A DNA stretch of 64,000 bases from Cunninghamia lanceolata (GCA_027924645.1 BSBN01000037.1:1550001-1614000); one strand, 5' to 3'; numbered from the stretch's first letter, positions 25,710 to 37,810 are shown. The notes: generated by a model from the letters alone, not told the origin. Numbers and translations: made by a program.

Positions 25710-26620
25710 TTGGAAACTCAACCATCTATAGATGAAAAGAAGCATGAAGAAGCTTTTGAAGATGAAGATGAAGATGCAGAAAATATACAAGAAAATGTGG
25801 AAATGCCACAACCAACTCTAAGGAGATCTACAAGAGTCAGTAATTCTCCTAAGAGGTATGATGATTATAATTTATCTATTTATTTGATTTCTAATGATGG
25901 GGAACCTAGTTGTTATCAGGAAGTGATGGATAATATTGAAAGTACTAAATGGAAAATAGCGATGAAAGAATAAATGGATGTCTTAGAGAAGAATAAAACA
26001 TGGGACTTGGTAGAACTTCCAAAGGGTGGGAAAATTATTGGTTGCAAATGGGTCTACAAACTAAAGAAAGGTGTTGATGATAAGGTTGAAAGGTAAATGA
26101 CAAGACCAGTAGAAAAGGGGTATTCTTAAAAGGAAGGTATTGATTTCCATGAATTTTTTTCATCATTTATTAAGCTTGTTTCTATTCCAGTAGTATTAAC
26201 ACTAGTTGCTTTACTTGATCTAGAGTTAGAGCAGCAAGATGTTAAAACAACATTTTTACATGGAGATTTGGAAGAATATATATATATATTTATATATGGA
26301 ATAGCCACAAGGGTTTGTTTAGGATCACGAAATAAAAATTGTTTGCAAACTCAAGAAGTCATTGTATGGCCTAAAGCAATCACCTAGGCAATGGTACAAG
26401 AAGTTTGATTCCTTCATGGTGAGCCAAAATTTTAAAAGAAGTGAATATGACCATTATGTTTACTTCAAAAGTTTAGAAAATGGTGTATTCATTATATTGA
26501 TGTTATATGTTGATGATATGCTTGTAGCAAGAAAAATCATGGCAAATATTAGCAAGTTAAAGGCTTAGTTGGCTAGAATGTTTGATATGAAGGACCTAGG
26601 AGCAACAAAACAAATTTTGG
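25710..26620 (+). pseudogene. pol: Copia-A reverse transcriptase
   Basis: The linker ends in RRSTRVSNSPKRY, typical just before copia RT. RT motifs follow: GCKWVYKLKKG (about 26040), LYGLKQSPRQWYKKFD (about 26362) and the catalytic YVDDM (about 26505). Stops occur at 25971, 26095 and 26566. A TA-dinucleotide tract at about 26274-26298 has expanded within the block normally reading LEEE-Y-EQP-GF, and shifts the frame. Confidence 0.85.
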
Positions 26621-27327
26621 GATGGAGATACACAGAGATAGGAAAAATGGTAAGATTTGGTTATCACAACAAAAGTATGTGGAGAAGATCCTCATGAGAT
26701 TCAGTATGAAGAATGTGAAACTGGTAAATATTACTTTGGCTTCTCATTTCAAGCTTTCTTTAAGTTTATGTCTTGGTAATAAAGAAGAATATGACTATAT
26801 GTCTCATGTATCATATGCTAGCATAGTAGCAAGTTTAATGTATGCAATGGTAGGTACAAGACCAAAAATTTCACATGCAGTTGGTATTGTCAATAGATAC
26901 ATGGCAAATCTAAGTAAAGAGCATTGGGCAGTAGTGAAATGGGTGCTTCACTATCTCAGAGACACAAGTGATTTTTGTAGTACCTATAATGGTCGTAGTG
27001 ATTTGGTTTGTGGATATGTTGATTCAGATTTTGTAGGTGATTTGGACAAAAGGAGATGTACATCAGGTTATTTCTTTACTCTTGTAGGAGGACCTATTTG
27101 TTGGATGTTAAAGCTTCAATAAATAGTTTCTTTGTGTACTACTAAGGAAGAATATATGGCTATCTCACATGCACGTAAAGATGTAACTTGGTTAAAGGGT
27201 CTTTTGGGTGAGTTTGGAAAAATGCAGGATAAGGTGAATGTATTAGGTGATAGTTCAAGTGCTATTCATTTTGCTAAAAATCTAGTTTATCACAGTAGAA
27301 CCAAGCATATTGCAGTTAAATACCATT

Positions 27328-28248
27328 TGTAGACACCCAAATTTCTCCATGTCTTGCAACACCTAGTCAAATACATTATTAGAGACATCATGTAGCATTT
27401 TGTCCTAATCCCACTCCTAATTCCACTTATCAAACTTTCCAATTAATTAAATAAACCCTATTTATTTAATTAATTTCCCTTCCTAATCCCATTTATTTCA
27501 CTAGCCAATTAATTAAATAAATCTCATTTATTGGATTAATTTCCAATTTATCCCACTAGCCAATTAATTAAATAAATCCTATTTATTTAATTAATTTCCC
27601 ACCTTTCCTCTAATTTAAATCAATAAAATATCTATTTAAATAAGCCCTCTCCCATTTTCTAACTAATTCAAATAAAATATTTGAATTTATCCTCACCTCT
27701 CACCACATTCCAACACTTGTCCACCTCTCAATTGAATCATGTGTGGTAGTACAACTTTCATTTAATATCCTTCACATGTCTAACTAATAGGTCAACCCTA
27801 TTCTCCTTCGCACACTTGTCACATGACTACAACTCCTCATGGAGTAGGAAAACCTATTCGATCCTAGCCGTCCACATCGTTGAAAATAACTTTTTATCTC
27901 AACGATTAATTCAAATCAACCCTCACCCAAGCCATTTACACATCTAGTTTTTGGGTAGGCTCATGCTGTCAAAATACCATTAGAGCCTTTGCATCATTCA
28001 TCCTATGCCATTGTTATGCTACTAAAATAGTGAGAACCCAACATTCCTCGCATATTCAACCTTCGAAATCTTGCATGCCTATGCAAGGTTGAGAAGATCA
28101 ATGGAGATAAATCAAGTGTAGCGTGGAGATTGGTTTGCATTTGCATTTGTTGTTTTCATTTTCATGCTAGCTTGTGCTCTATTGTGCTTGTTAGGGTTTA
28201 ATTGTTTGTTGTTTATGATTTTTGCCCTAGATTTTTACCCTAGCTACA
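27328..28248 (+). mobile_element. Solo LTR F in Copia-A RNase H
   Basis: A 921-bp insertion starting TGTAGACACCC and ending CCCTAGCTACA (5-bp perfect inverted termini), with CCATT duplicated at 27323-27327 and 28249-28253. Excision restores the RNase H frame across the junction. It has no primer site, coding region or second LTR, so a solo LTR left by LTR-LTR recombination is most likely. Confidence 0.85.
27438..27610. repeat. Palindromic AT repeat within solo LTR F
   Basis: AATTAATTAAATAAA and its complement TTTATTTAATTAATT alternate about three times with CCACTAGCC-type spacers, making a run of potential stem-loops with a period of roughly 65 bp. Confidence 0.7.
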
Positions 28249-28431
28249 CCATTTTATAAGACAAGTTATTGATGAAGGTGGAGTAGCTCTTAAGAAAGTC
28301 CATATGCAAGAACATCGTGTAGACATGTTTACAAAACCAATACTGTTAGAGATGCTCACATGGTATTTGGCTTTTCTTGGCTTGCAGAAGAGGTGATGAA
28401 TGGGTATGAACAAAGTATTAGGTAAATTGTT

Positions 28432-28445
28432 GTCAAGGTGGATAT
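28432..28445 (+). other. Polypurine tract region of Copia-A
   Basis: CAAGGTGGATAT lies directly before the 3' LTR and resembles the CAAGTGGGAGAT tract of plant copia elements. Confidence 0.55.
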
Positions 28446-28882
28446 TTCTAGATTTGTAACAACAAAGAAAGAAATATTATCTTACAAAGAAAGATTAAAA
28501 ACTTATCTTTTTTTAAATCTACTTTTTTCCTAAAGAGGAAAAAAATCTACTTTTTTTCTAAGTTTGATGGTAGCAATTATGTTGAAGATATTATATAGGA
28601 CTTGCAGTATTCAAAGGAAAATTGAATTGTAATTACAACTGTGTGAAGATTGTAATTTTTCCTCTAAACAATAAGAATACCGATAATTTACCCCGTGGAT
28701 TTTTTCCTAGCATATTTTTAGGATTTTACCACATAAATCCTCTTGCTGTTCTTTGATCACTTATTCTGTTTGTTTTTTATTATGTTGTTATCTCTAATTT
28801 CTTTGTAACTAATATGTGCTACAATATTATATGATTCTAGATTTTTAAGTTTATCATTAAAATCTAAAGGTTTTTTTCAACA
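28446..28882 (+). repeat. 3' LTR of Copia-A
   Basis: Aligns with 1179-1594. It keeps the canonical CAACA end but its start has mutated (TTCTAGATTTGTAACA for TGTTGGATTTGTAACA). Confidence 0.88.
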
Positions 28883-28887
28883 AATAT

Positions 28888-28996
28888 TAATAATTGCCCC
28901 AAAGATTTTTTTTAGCATAGCTTTTGAAGAACAACTTTAGTTTTCCCTTTTCTCCTTTTTAGTAGAATTATATATTAATATCAAAGTATTATACCT
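28888..28996 (-). promoter_or_regulatory. Displaced distal part of the SDR copy 1 upstream region
   Basis: Matches 58787-58906, including TAGCTTTTGAAGAACAACTT and a following TTATATATTAATATCAAAGT run. In copy 2 this directly adjoins the proximal upstream region; here it is 27.7 kb away. A short segment present in copy 2 (GGGTCTCCCTCATG) is deleted. Confidence 0.82.
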
Positions 28997-28997
28997 A

Positions 28998-29916
28998 AAA
29001 ATTGAAATTTGGGGTTGCTTGAGCTTTGCTAGGGTTTTGGTCTTAGTCTTGTGTCATTTTGTTTTCTAATGTCATATTGTGCATTTGCATAGGAATTTTC
29101 ATTATTCTTTTGCATTTATTGTGGGAAATTTTAGATTACCACACATGAGGTCTTCCCCTTAGCCTTCTTAATGGCCTCAAACTTTATCAACCCAACAATT
29201 TATGTTGGTGTTGATGGTTTAATGGCTCTCGAGGATGGCTCCACCAAACAAGCAACCCACAAAGTTTGTTTCCAATGTGTTCCATAAGGTATGCACTCTG
29301 ATTCCCCTTTATATGTGGTGTTGTCCATCCCAAAGTTTGATAGTACCTATAAATGCTTACAATATTTTACTTTAATAAGGTACTTTGTTGGGAGGGTTCC
29401 CCTTGAAAGCATGCTAAGAGATTGGGCCAACAAGGCTTGGGCCCTGCATCAAGTCTTTCTTGATGCTATCCAAAACCTCACCAAATGGTATTTTGTGTTT
29501 AGATTTATTGAAGCTAGTCATGGAAAGTCCATTCTTAAACATGGCCCTTGGTTTGTTCATGTCTCCCTTTTGGTCTTGCAACCTTGGATGTGAGACTTTT
29601 TTGTCTCTAATGAAATTCCTCTTGGTGTCCTTATCTAGGTGAAATTCTCAGGTTTGTTATCATGTTGGTATTTTTTTATGACCATCATTGGTTTTCTTGG
29701 TAAAGTGGTCCATTTCAAGCCAGATTAATTCTTCTCGACTTGTCCCACAAAATGAGTCTGTGTCTAGCTTGAACTCTCAAAAGATTTAAAAGAGATTGTG
29801 GATATTCAAATTGGTCTAATGCAACATACCTAGCATGTCCTTTACCATAATAAATGCCTGACACTTGTTTCAAGTGTCAATTATCTGATCATAAGATTAA
29901 GGATTGTCCCTTCTAG
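28998..29916 (+). pseudogene. LINE ORF1 remnant (DUF4283 and zinc knuckle)
   Basis: A broken reading shows KWYFVFRFIEASHGKSILKH followed by GPWFVH, the pattern of the DUF4283 domain of plant L1 ORF1 proteins, then a CCHC zinc knuckle C-FK-C-QLSD-H-KIKD-C near 29865-29910. Frameshifts and stops are frequent. It ends at 29916 where element G begins. A related fragment lies on the minus strand at 59790-60780. Confidence 0.7.
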
Positions 29917-31391
29917 TGATGCACCAAGATTAGTTAAATAACTTCTGCATCAACTCTACATGCATAAGATGAACTTAGAACAACTAACATATGTATGTAC
30001 AATGCATGAAACTTATTAGAGATTAAGAAAGAACTAAAACTACAAGGAACCAAAGGTTCACAAGGTAAATCCAAACTCTTTTAGTAATGCGTACATTCTA
30101 CAAGCATATGGTAATTTTTATTGATCATGAAGGCTAAAGTTACAACTGGTACAGAGATTGATTCTCCAAAGACCAACCAACAACAACACATCTTTTAACA
30201 TTCATATATAGCTTTACAAATTCCACTATTGCAATATGGACATGGGTAAGAGTGGTCAACAAGATTTTACAGGCCACCCATACCTACTACATCACATTCA
30301 TATGGCCATGTCAAAAGATCTATAGCTATGGAGTGTCACACATACCTGGGTACATCAATTTGATCACAAAAGGACCTATAAGAGTCCTAGGTCATAAAAA
30401 ATTCATCTACCCTATTTACTTCTAGTACCCATTGCATTAAAACCACACCAACTACCCCACCTACTTGCACATCATCTTCATTTTGCATAATGGCATCCTA
30501 CCTGTGCAAGTGAAAACTCAAACTTGAAAATCCTATGAAAACATGTTTTAGAACTTGTTACATGCACTTGTAAAACACTTTTGGAAAACTTAGAGGTTCG
30601 CGAACTAATGAAACTGTCGAACATTCTTAGATTTCTCTTCTTTTCCCTTGGTTTTCTATCCTTTTCTTTTTAACATTTCAACAAATTCATGAACTTGTGA
30701 ACATGTCGAGAGCCATTCATTTTTTCTCTTTTCATGGTCTCTTTGCCTTGTAATTTCCCTTCCTTCATCAACAAAATGGCAAATTATTGAACCTCTTTGG
30801 TGTTTTGGAGAGTTCAGGAACTTGTGAACTCACTTAAAACTTATGCTTTCTTCTCCTTTCTCACCAACTTCCTTTGACTTTTCGGTGAAATGAAGAAACC
30901 ACAAACCATTTTTGATGTTTCGACAAGTTCACAAACTTGCAAACTTGCCAAAAGCCAAATCATTTTCTCTTTATTTGCTTCCCATTTCAGCACCTTGGTG
31001 AAATCTTGAACCTTTGTGTGTATTTTCTTTTCCTTTTTTCACATTTCAGTAAAAGGTCACACTGTCAAACCAGTTCATTGGTTTGACATTTCGCCAAAAC
31101 ATTGAACACTTGTTTGTTTTCCCTATTTATCATTCTCTTAGATCTACATCATTTTGGCATTTTGACAAAAGACCAAACCACCGAACTAATTTGAAGGTTT
31201 AGCATTTCGTTGAAACACCAAAACAAGGTGAAGGTGAGGCTTTTAAGGCCTACTTTAGCCTTTTGACGGGTTTACAAACTCACAAAGCCACAAAAAAGGC
31301 AAAAAATTACTAAGGGAGGAACACTTATTATTCAATTAGGATCTTAGAGACCTAGAGGTTTAGGCGACTTATATGGGTGTCATATGGGTCA
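29917..31391 (+). repeat. 5' LTR of element G
   Basis: Aligns along its length with 34223-35629 plus 42686-42764. Rich in alternating GTTCACAAACTTG/AACTTGTGAACxT-type words, giving many small inverted repeats. Confidence 0.8.
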
Positions 31392-31394
31392 AAT

Positions 31395-31414
31395 TTTTGG
31401 TGACTTCGTAGGGG
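31395..31414 (+). other. Primer-binding site of element G
   Basis: TTTTGGTGACTTCGTAGGGG follows the 5' LTR by a few bases. It resembles the TTTGGCGACTCxGCTGGGG site of Tat/Ogre-lineage gypsy elements. Confidence 0.6.
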
Positions 31415-31985
31415 TGTTTTCTTGCTAATCACTAGGGATCTAGTGGCCTTAAACAATCCATTGGGCATAGATTTGAGAGGAGTCCATACCAACCACCTAA
31501 AAATATATTTTGGAAGAAACCAAACAACTAAACATGCCTCAAATAGCAAACAACACAAGATAAACACAAAACAACAAAGCATGTAGTCTCCTAATGAGAA
31601 AGTAGCATGTGCAATAGCACTTGGAGGAAAAGGAAACTAGACAAACCTAACTAAACTAACCAACCAAAAGAAGAATTACATAAATCCATTGATTGGTTTT
31701 TTAAAAATAGATACCCTTTCTAATCAACTTAATATATTTTTCATGCTTATGGGCAGCCAACAAGAGCTGGGAAAAGAGTCAACATACAACATATTGATGA
31801 AATGTCAATATAAGGATGAAAACAAACTCACCTCCCCACTTGAGCTGATTGTGAATGCAACTATCTTGAATTGGATAAGTAGGTTGATTCATCCCTTCCT
31901 GATGCTCAACTTTATGCTCAAGAGTAAGCATGACAAGTGGTCACTTCTTCTTATTGATCTCTAGTTGGGTGAGACACTTGATAGG

Positions 31986-33300
31986 TCATCGTCTTGAAAC
32001 AATACTCAAACAATCAATGTGGACTTCATGATTAGGCTTTGATTCCTCATTATCTCTCTGTTGATGGGAAAGCTCTAGTTCTTGTGTCTTATTTAGAAAC
32101 ATGGCCACTTCCTCCTCATGTACATATTGCTCATGATTTGTTTCCTCAAGAGGTGCTGAATTGAATTCACAATTTGAGTAGAAGTCCTCTAGCTCATCCC
32201 AGAAGATGTCTTCTTCAAGATTTTCTTGACTCTTCTTCATGAGAAGACTAATCCCAACTTAATAATGGCTCTTTTGATGTCTTGAAAGGATGTCAATATC
32301 TTTAGTATGGAGTACAGGCTCTTGTTCGATATCTCAACCAGCTTGATGAGAAACTTCATGTGCATCAAAATATTCACTCACAAAAATAGGGATGTCCTCA
32401 TGCTACTGCAAACCATTTTATGATGTGGGAACTAGTATACTTTCCTCCTCTTTGTCAATGCAGTGAAGTAATAGATCAATATTTAATAATGTTGAGTCCT
32501 CCTTCTTAACACTATCCACCATAAAAGTGTGAGCTCCTCAAATAGGCTTGTGCCAATAATTTATGAAGCTTCAATAATATTTTCATTTACACTTTCTTCC
32601 TCAAGAAGAGATATAGAGCTCTCATCCTTCCCTTTCCAGAACATTTTAGCCTCAAGAGGCTCTAAAGAAATGTTATCAGGACACTTTATTAGGACACTCC
32701 TCATTTTCTTCTTCCTTTGATTACATCTCATCTTAATGTTGCACAAACTACCTGTGTAGCCACAAATTCTTTCCATGTAATCTTTGTGCTCTACTCTCAT
32801 TCATTTTCTCAAAACCATGAGAAGAGTATCAAACAAACCATAATTCAGAGACTTTAACTTTGCATGTGAATCAACATTTTCCACATGTGCGTGAGGCTTA
32901 ATTTCTTTGGATTTTGTAGGCTCACAAAGAGTAGGCAATTCCTCTTTTGCTTCAAATGTCTCCTCCTACTCCTCCAATCGATTAGCTTGCCAAAAAACTA
33001 GTCCTCCTTTGAAGAGTGAAATGGTGCTAGGACTAGAAGGCTAATGTGATATAGGGACTTGCAAGATTTGTTGGGTTTCAGGAAGAAAGATAAGCTTTTG
33101 AGGGGGGTGCTCCTAAGGAGTAATAGGCTGATTTTGTACAAGAAGAAGCCTTTGCATAGGATCAAGATCTCTAAACCTTGATATTTTGAAGTAAGGTGGC
33201 TACTTTGGAGGTTCAGAAAGCTTCCCTTGCTTGAAGCTTGGGATTTTGAATCTGGAAGCTTTCTCTACCACAAGTTGGTTCAGAGTTGTAGGAGGAGGCT
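31986..33300 (-). pseudogene. Antisense acidic ORF remnants inside element G
   Basis: On the strand opposite to element G transcription, two open stretches (31986-32240 and 32561-32800) and weaker flanking reading give a Glu-rich protein with motifs such as EEDIFWDELEDFYSNCEF and EPLEAKMFWKGKDESS. They are in different frames, so at least one frameshift separates them. No domain was recognised. Some Tat-lineage elements are known to carry an extra antisense ORF; equating this with that ORF is inference. Confidence 0.4.
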
Positions 33301-35629
33301 ATTTGAAAATTGGAATGGAGGGGGCTGATTAGGATTCAATCCTCTAGATTTGGGCAAGGAATTGCCTCATCTAATCCTCTTTAGCTATAGCCTACATAGC
33401 AATATATTCTTGTCCATGCATTTTTTGTACCTCCATCTCTTGTTGGTTCAAATAGCCTTGATAAGCAAGCTCCTCTTACTACAAGTTGTATTCTTCTCTT
33501 TCAACATCACTGATGTTGAACTTTATCTATAAGTCTAACATCATATCCTTGAGACTCATGTTGCCAATATTTTCGGGGCAACTAGGAGGATAAATATGCT
33601 GATTTGGAGAAAAATAGGTTTCTTGAGAATGACTATAAGTGTGAGAAGGTTGCCAAGAAGGTTGAATAGGGGTGGGAAGTAGGCAAACACTATGATTATG
33701 CTAGTATCTTGTTGTAATAGGGCTACTTGGGATGAAACCAAGAGCATTTTAGTTTGATATGGGTGATAGGGAGGCGTAAATACTACATTTTGACAAAGTG
33801 GAGGGGGAGAGTTCTTAAATCTTGATCTTTGATAATCATGAAGCACTTGGACTACTTATTTACCAATAGATCTGAGCTTGGAGTCTCCATGGTGTTGAAG
33901 AAAACTACCCTAGATGGAAAGATACAATAAAGAACACACTAGATTCTTCAATGGATGTTGTAAAGATCATTAAACCAGTCCCAACGGGTGTGCCAAAAGC
34001 TATTATCACTTGGATTTGCACTCTTTGTTGACCCTGTGATCCAACATTCCAATGATACAATTGGAATGATATCAAGGTGTGGGACCTTGTTGTTTGAGAT
34101 TAGACCTCCAAAGAAGGATGGTTCCTCTCTGATCCTAAAGTTCAGGTAACTAAACTACAACTAATCCTACTCTAACAATCACTAGAGAAAAGGGGAAGAG
34201 GGAAAGATTCAATTACTTGTGGTGATGCACCAAGATTAGTTGAATAACTTTGACATCAACTCTACATGCATAATATGATCTTAGAACAACATATGTATGC
34301 ACAATGCTCATGAAACTTATACAGAGGTTAAGAAAGAACTCAAACTACAAGGAAGCAAATGTTCACAAGGTAAATCTAAACTCTTTCAGCAATACACAGT
34401 GTAAAAGCATATGAGAAAGGCACATGAAATCAGTAATTTTTATTGATCATGAAGGCTAGAGTTACAACTGATATAGAGACTGGTTCTCCAAAGACCAACT
34501 AACATCAATAAATCTTTTTAACATGCATATATAGCTTTACAAATTCCACTATTGTAGTATAGACATGGGAAGGTCAACAAGATTTACAAGCCACCCATTC
34601 CTACTAAATCATATCCATATGGGCCATGTCAGAAGATCTACAAATCTAGAGTGTTGCTCATACCTGGGTACATTGATTTGATCATAGAAGGACTTGTAAG
34701 AGTCTTGGGTCATAGGGAATTCATCTACCCTATAATTTACTTCTAGTACCTGCTGCATTAAAAGCACACCAACTAGCCCACCTACCTACACATCATCTTC
34801 ATTCTATGTAATAGTGTCCTAGGTGTAGATGAAAAATCAAACTTGAAAATCCTACAAAAACGTGTTTTAGAACCTATTACATGCACTTGTAAAACACTTT
34901 CGACAAACTTGGAGGTTCACAAACTAGTGAAACCTCTGAAGATTCTTAGATTTCTCTTCTTTTCCCTTTGTTTTCTATCCTTTGATTTTTAGCATTTCAA
35001 CAAGTTTGTGAACCTGTGAACTTGCCAAAAGCCATTTGTTTTTGCTCCTTTCTTGGTCTCTTTGCCTTGTCTTTTCCTTTCCTTCATTAGTGAAATGGAA
35101 AACTATTGAACCTCTTCGGTGTTTCAGCGAGTTCACGAACTTGCAAACTAATTGAAACTTATGCTTTCTTCTCCTTTCTTGCCAACTTCCTTTGAATTTT
35201 TAGTGAAATGAAGTGACCACAAACCATTTTTGGTCTTTCAACAAGTTCACAAACTTGCAAACTTGCCGAAAGATAAATCATTTTATCTTTCTTTGCCTCC
35301 TATTTCGGCAACTTGGTGAAAAATCAAACCTTTGAGTGTATTTTCTTCTCCTTTTTCAACATTTCGGCAAGAGCTCAAACTTTCAAACTAGTTTGTCAGT
35401 TCAACATTTCACCAAAATGTTGAACACTTGTTTCTTTTCCCTACTTATCATTCTCTTAGTTCTACACCATTTCGGTGTTTTGACAAAAGATTGAACTACC
35501 AAACTAGTTTAGAGGTTCAAAATTTCACCAAAATGCCCAAACAAGGCCAAGGTGAGGCTTTTTAAGGGCCACTTCAACCTTTCGATGGGTTTGTAAACTC
35601 ACAAACATGCTAAAAGGCAACAAATTCCC

Positions 35630-36890
35630 TGTTGCAAGTATGAGGTGAACCAGTGTTGTCATTGATGTCAACTTACTCATATTGCATTAGTAAGAAGGTT
35701 TGGATGAATTGTGTGCTATTGTTATTGAGGAAATCAGTCTCCATCCGGAACAGTGAAGAATAGTGAAGAACAGTGATGAGAAGAAGGCAAATGTACTGTA
35801 TAGGTTAAGAACCAGAGGATACGGATTAAAGGGTTTGTAGATATGAGTCTTGAGATGCTTCAGCTATGATTTCAGAGGTCCGCATGAAGATCTAAAGAAG
35901 TTGTGGCTGTCTGTGTGGAACTAGTTCGGGCAAGTGTTCAGAGGTGACAGAGGATCACAGAAAGGTCCGGTGAGGTCTGGAATTGTATTATCCTAATCTG
36001 CGGATTGGAAGGAGTGTTTGGGATGTCCTTATGATGTGTCATCTTGAGTTGTGTATGATTTTGAGGTTTGGAAGTACCTTTTGCATTATGACAGTGGCGA
36101 CAGACTGTGTTCTTGAAGTACCGGATGATGAAGAGAAGAATTCCAGTAAGCTGATGAAGTGCAGATGTTTTTGATGATTCAGGGAAGGTTATGATGTTCA
36201 TTGGATCATATCTAGTTCATGTTGGCGGTCCACATTGAAGTTAGAGTTGGATTTGATGTTATGGCTACCAGTTGTTGGTGTTCTTCCTGTAACAGGCCGA
36301 TTGGATGTTCTACACACCTTGCGAATGTTATTGTGATGTTTTCTGACTTAGATGATTGTTCCTAAGTCAATGTCTTGTATAAATAAGTGTTTGAGAATTC
36401 ATTTTGAAGTGTGGATTGTGGGGATGAGTGTGGTATAGCGAAGAGAAGTGCGAAAGGCAGAGCAAGGGTTTTAGGCTTAAATGGAACTGATCCAGACATG
36501 GTAGAGGTGTCATTCTCCAGTTCAAGATTGTGATTCTTATCACTTTGTAGACAGTGTGTCTCCTTGTAGGCAGTGTGCCTCTTTGTGAGCAGTGTGCTCA
36601 GGCAGTGAGCCCTAATTGGCATGTGCCATTCATTTTTCTTATTCTTCTAACAGAGAATAATCCTTGGGTTAGTCACCCCGTAGTTTTTCCCTTAACCGGG
36701 TTTTCCACGTCAAAATCTTGGTGTTCAATGTGTTGATGTTTATCTGCTCTTGTGTTTATGCATTATGCTTTCATGGATGGTTAATTGATATGCTGTTAAC
36801 TAATAAAGAAGAATCAAGTATCAGAAGTAAGAGCAAGTTTTTATACAACTGATTCACCCCCCCTCTCAGTTGTATGCCCTAGATCCAACA
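35630..36890 (+). repeat. 5' LTR of Copia-H
   Basis: Nearly identical to 41426-42680; differences are mostly C/T and G/A changes. A TATA-like TATAAATA lies at 36378-36385, and a short GxAGxCAGTGTG(C/T) repeat at about 36548-36606. Confidence 0.92.
36378..36385 (+). promoter_or_regulatory. TATA box of Copia-H 5' LTR
   Basis: TATAAATA within TTGTATAAATAAGTG, conserved at 42163-42170 in the 3' LTR; the likely core promoter of the element. Confidence 0.6.
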
Positions 36891-36892
36891 AT

Positions 36893-36905
36893 TGGTATCA
36901 GAGCC
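36893..36905 (+). other. Primer-binding site of Copia-H
   Basis: TGGTATCAGAGCC two bases after the LTR is a perfect initiator-tRNA-Met site of plant copia elements. Confidence 0.92.
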
Positions 36906-36947
36906 AAGTTCCTCTAAAAGGAGCTTAACTGCTTGAGGAGATCCAGG

Positions 36948-37810
36948 ATGTCGTCATACAAGAAGGATAGCCGAAGTTCAATGGAACCAACTTCACTCTT
37001 TGGAAAGGTCGCATGAAATGTCACTTGGAGTGTATGGGAAAAGCATACTCTGCCATGGTCTTAAAACCATATGTACCTCCACAGGGTGGTCTGACAACTC
37101 TGAATGAAATCACAGATGTTGAAAATAATCTGCGGACCAAGGAAGCTCTTCTAAGCGCATTAAATGACTCAGATCTCTCAAATGTTATCGACCTACCAAC
37201 TGCATATGAGATCTTGACTAGACTGGAACTTCTATATGAAGGAGATGAGTTTGTCAAAAGTGCAAGGTTGCAAAGTCTGAAAGGGAAATTTGAAAGATTG
37301 AAGATGAGAGAAGATGAAAACATCACTACCTTTATGCCAAGAGTGAATGAGCTAGTATGTGGAATTAGAAATGCTGGTGGAACTCTGGATGAAAATGAGA
37401 TTGTTTGCAAAATTCTCAGATCCCTTCCTGTTGCCTACAAAATTAAGGTTGCTACCATTGATGAATTCAGAGCCCACACAACTGTCACAAGAGAACAATT
37501 GGCTGGAAAACTAGTTACATTTGAAATGACCGAGTTTGGAGATGATCCACCCAAGACTGAATCTGCTTTCAAAGCCAGTACCTATGTGAAAGGCAAACAA
37601 AGATTTGATCCGGGAGAAAACTCTTCAAGGAAGATGTCATGGTATGATCAAGCAAGAAGAGACATGGAAGAAGAGGAAGCAGAAACAGCTCAACTTGATG
37701 CCCTCATTGCAAAGAGACTGCCATGAGGATCTGGTAAGTATGAAGGAAAACTACCCTTTAAGTGTTTCAACTGCAGTAAGATTGGTCATTTTGCTTTAAG
37801 ATGTCTGGAA
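36948..37810 (+). pseudogene. gag: Copia-H gag with intact zinc knuckle
   Basis: The probable start ATG is at 36948, with a one-base frameshift near 36970 before the capsid frame (KFNGTNFTLWKGRMKCHLE). The capsid region is open from 37013 to a TGA at 37724-37726; past it the same frame continues to the zinc knuckle CFNCSKIGHFALRC (about 37762-37803) with all four metal ligands present. The stop is one C-to-T change from CGA. Gag forms the particle and the knuckle binds the element RNA. Confidence 0.88.

Larger units (their letters stand above)
26622..28340 (+). pseudogene. pol: Copia-A RNase H, split by solo LTR F
   Basis: Reads through SYASIVASLMYAM and RPKISHAVGIVNRYM to the copia RNase H core (GYVDSDFVGDLDKRRCTSGY, then TKEEYMAISHARKDVTWL). 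It stops at TKHIAVKYH where solo LTR F is inserted at 27328. After 28253 it resumes with RQVIDEGGVALKKVH and the conserved tail DMFTKPI. Stop at 27121. Confidence 0.85.
1179..28882 (+). mobile_element. Copia-A: degenerate Ty1/copia retrotransposon with nested insertions
   Basis: Bounded by LTRs 1179-1594 and 28446-28882 with ends TGTTGGA...TTCAACA, and flanked by a 5-bp target duplication AATAT (1174-1178 and 28883-28887). The homologous site upstream of SDR copy 2 (58781-58790) lacks the element and has AATAT once. Without LTR-B, LTR-C and solo LTR F and their duplicated bases the element is about 4.9 kb, a normal copia size. Domain order is gag, zinc knuckle, protease, integrase, reverse transcriptase, RNase H, as in Ty1/copia. 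Stops, frameshifts and lost catalytic residues show that it is dead. Confidence 0.92.
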
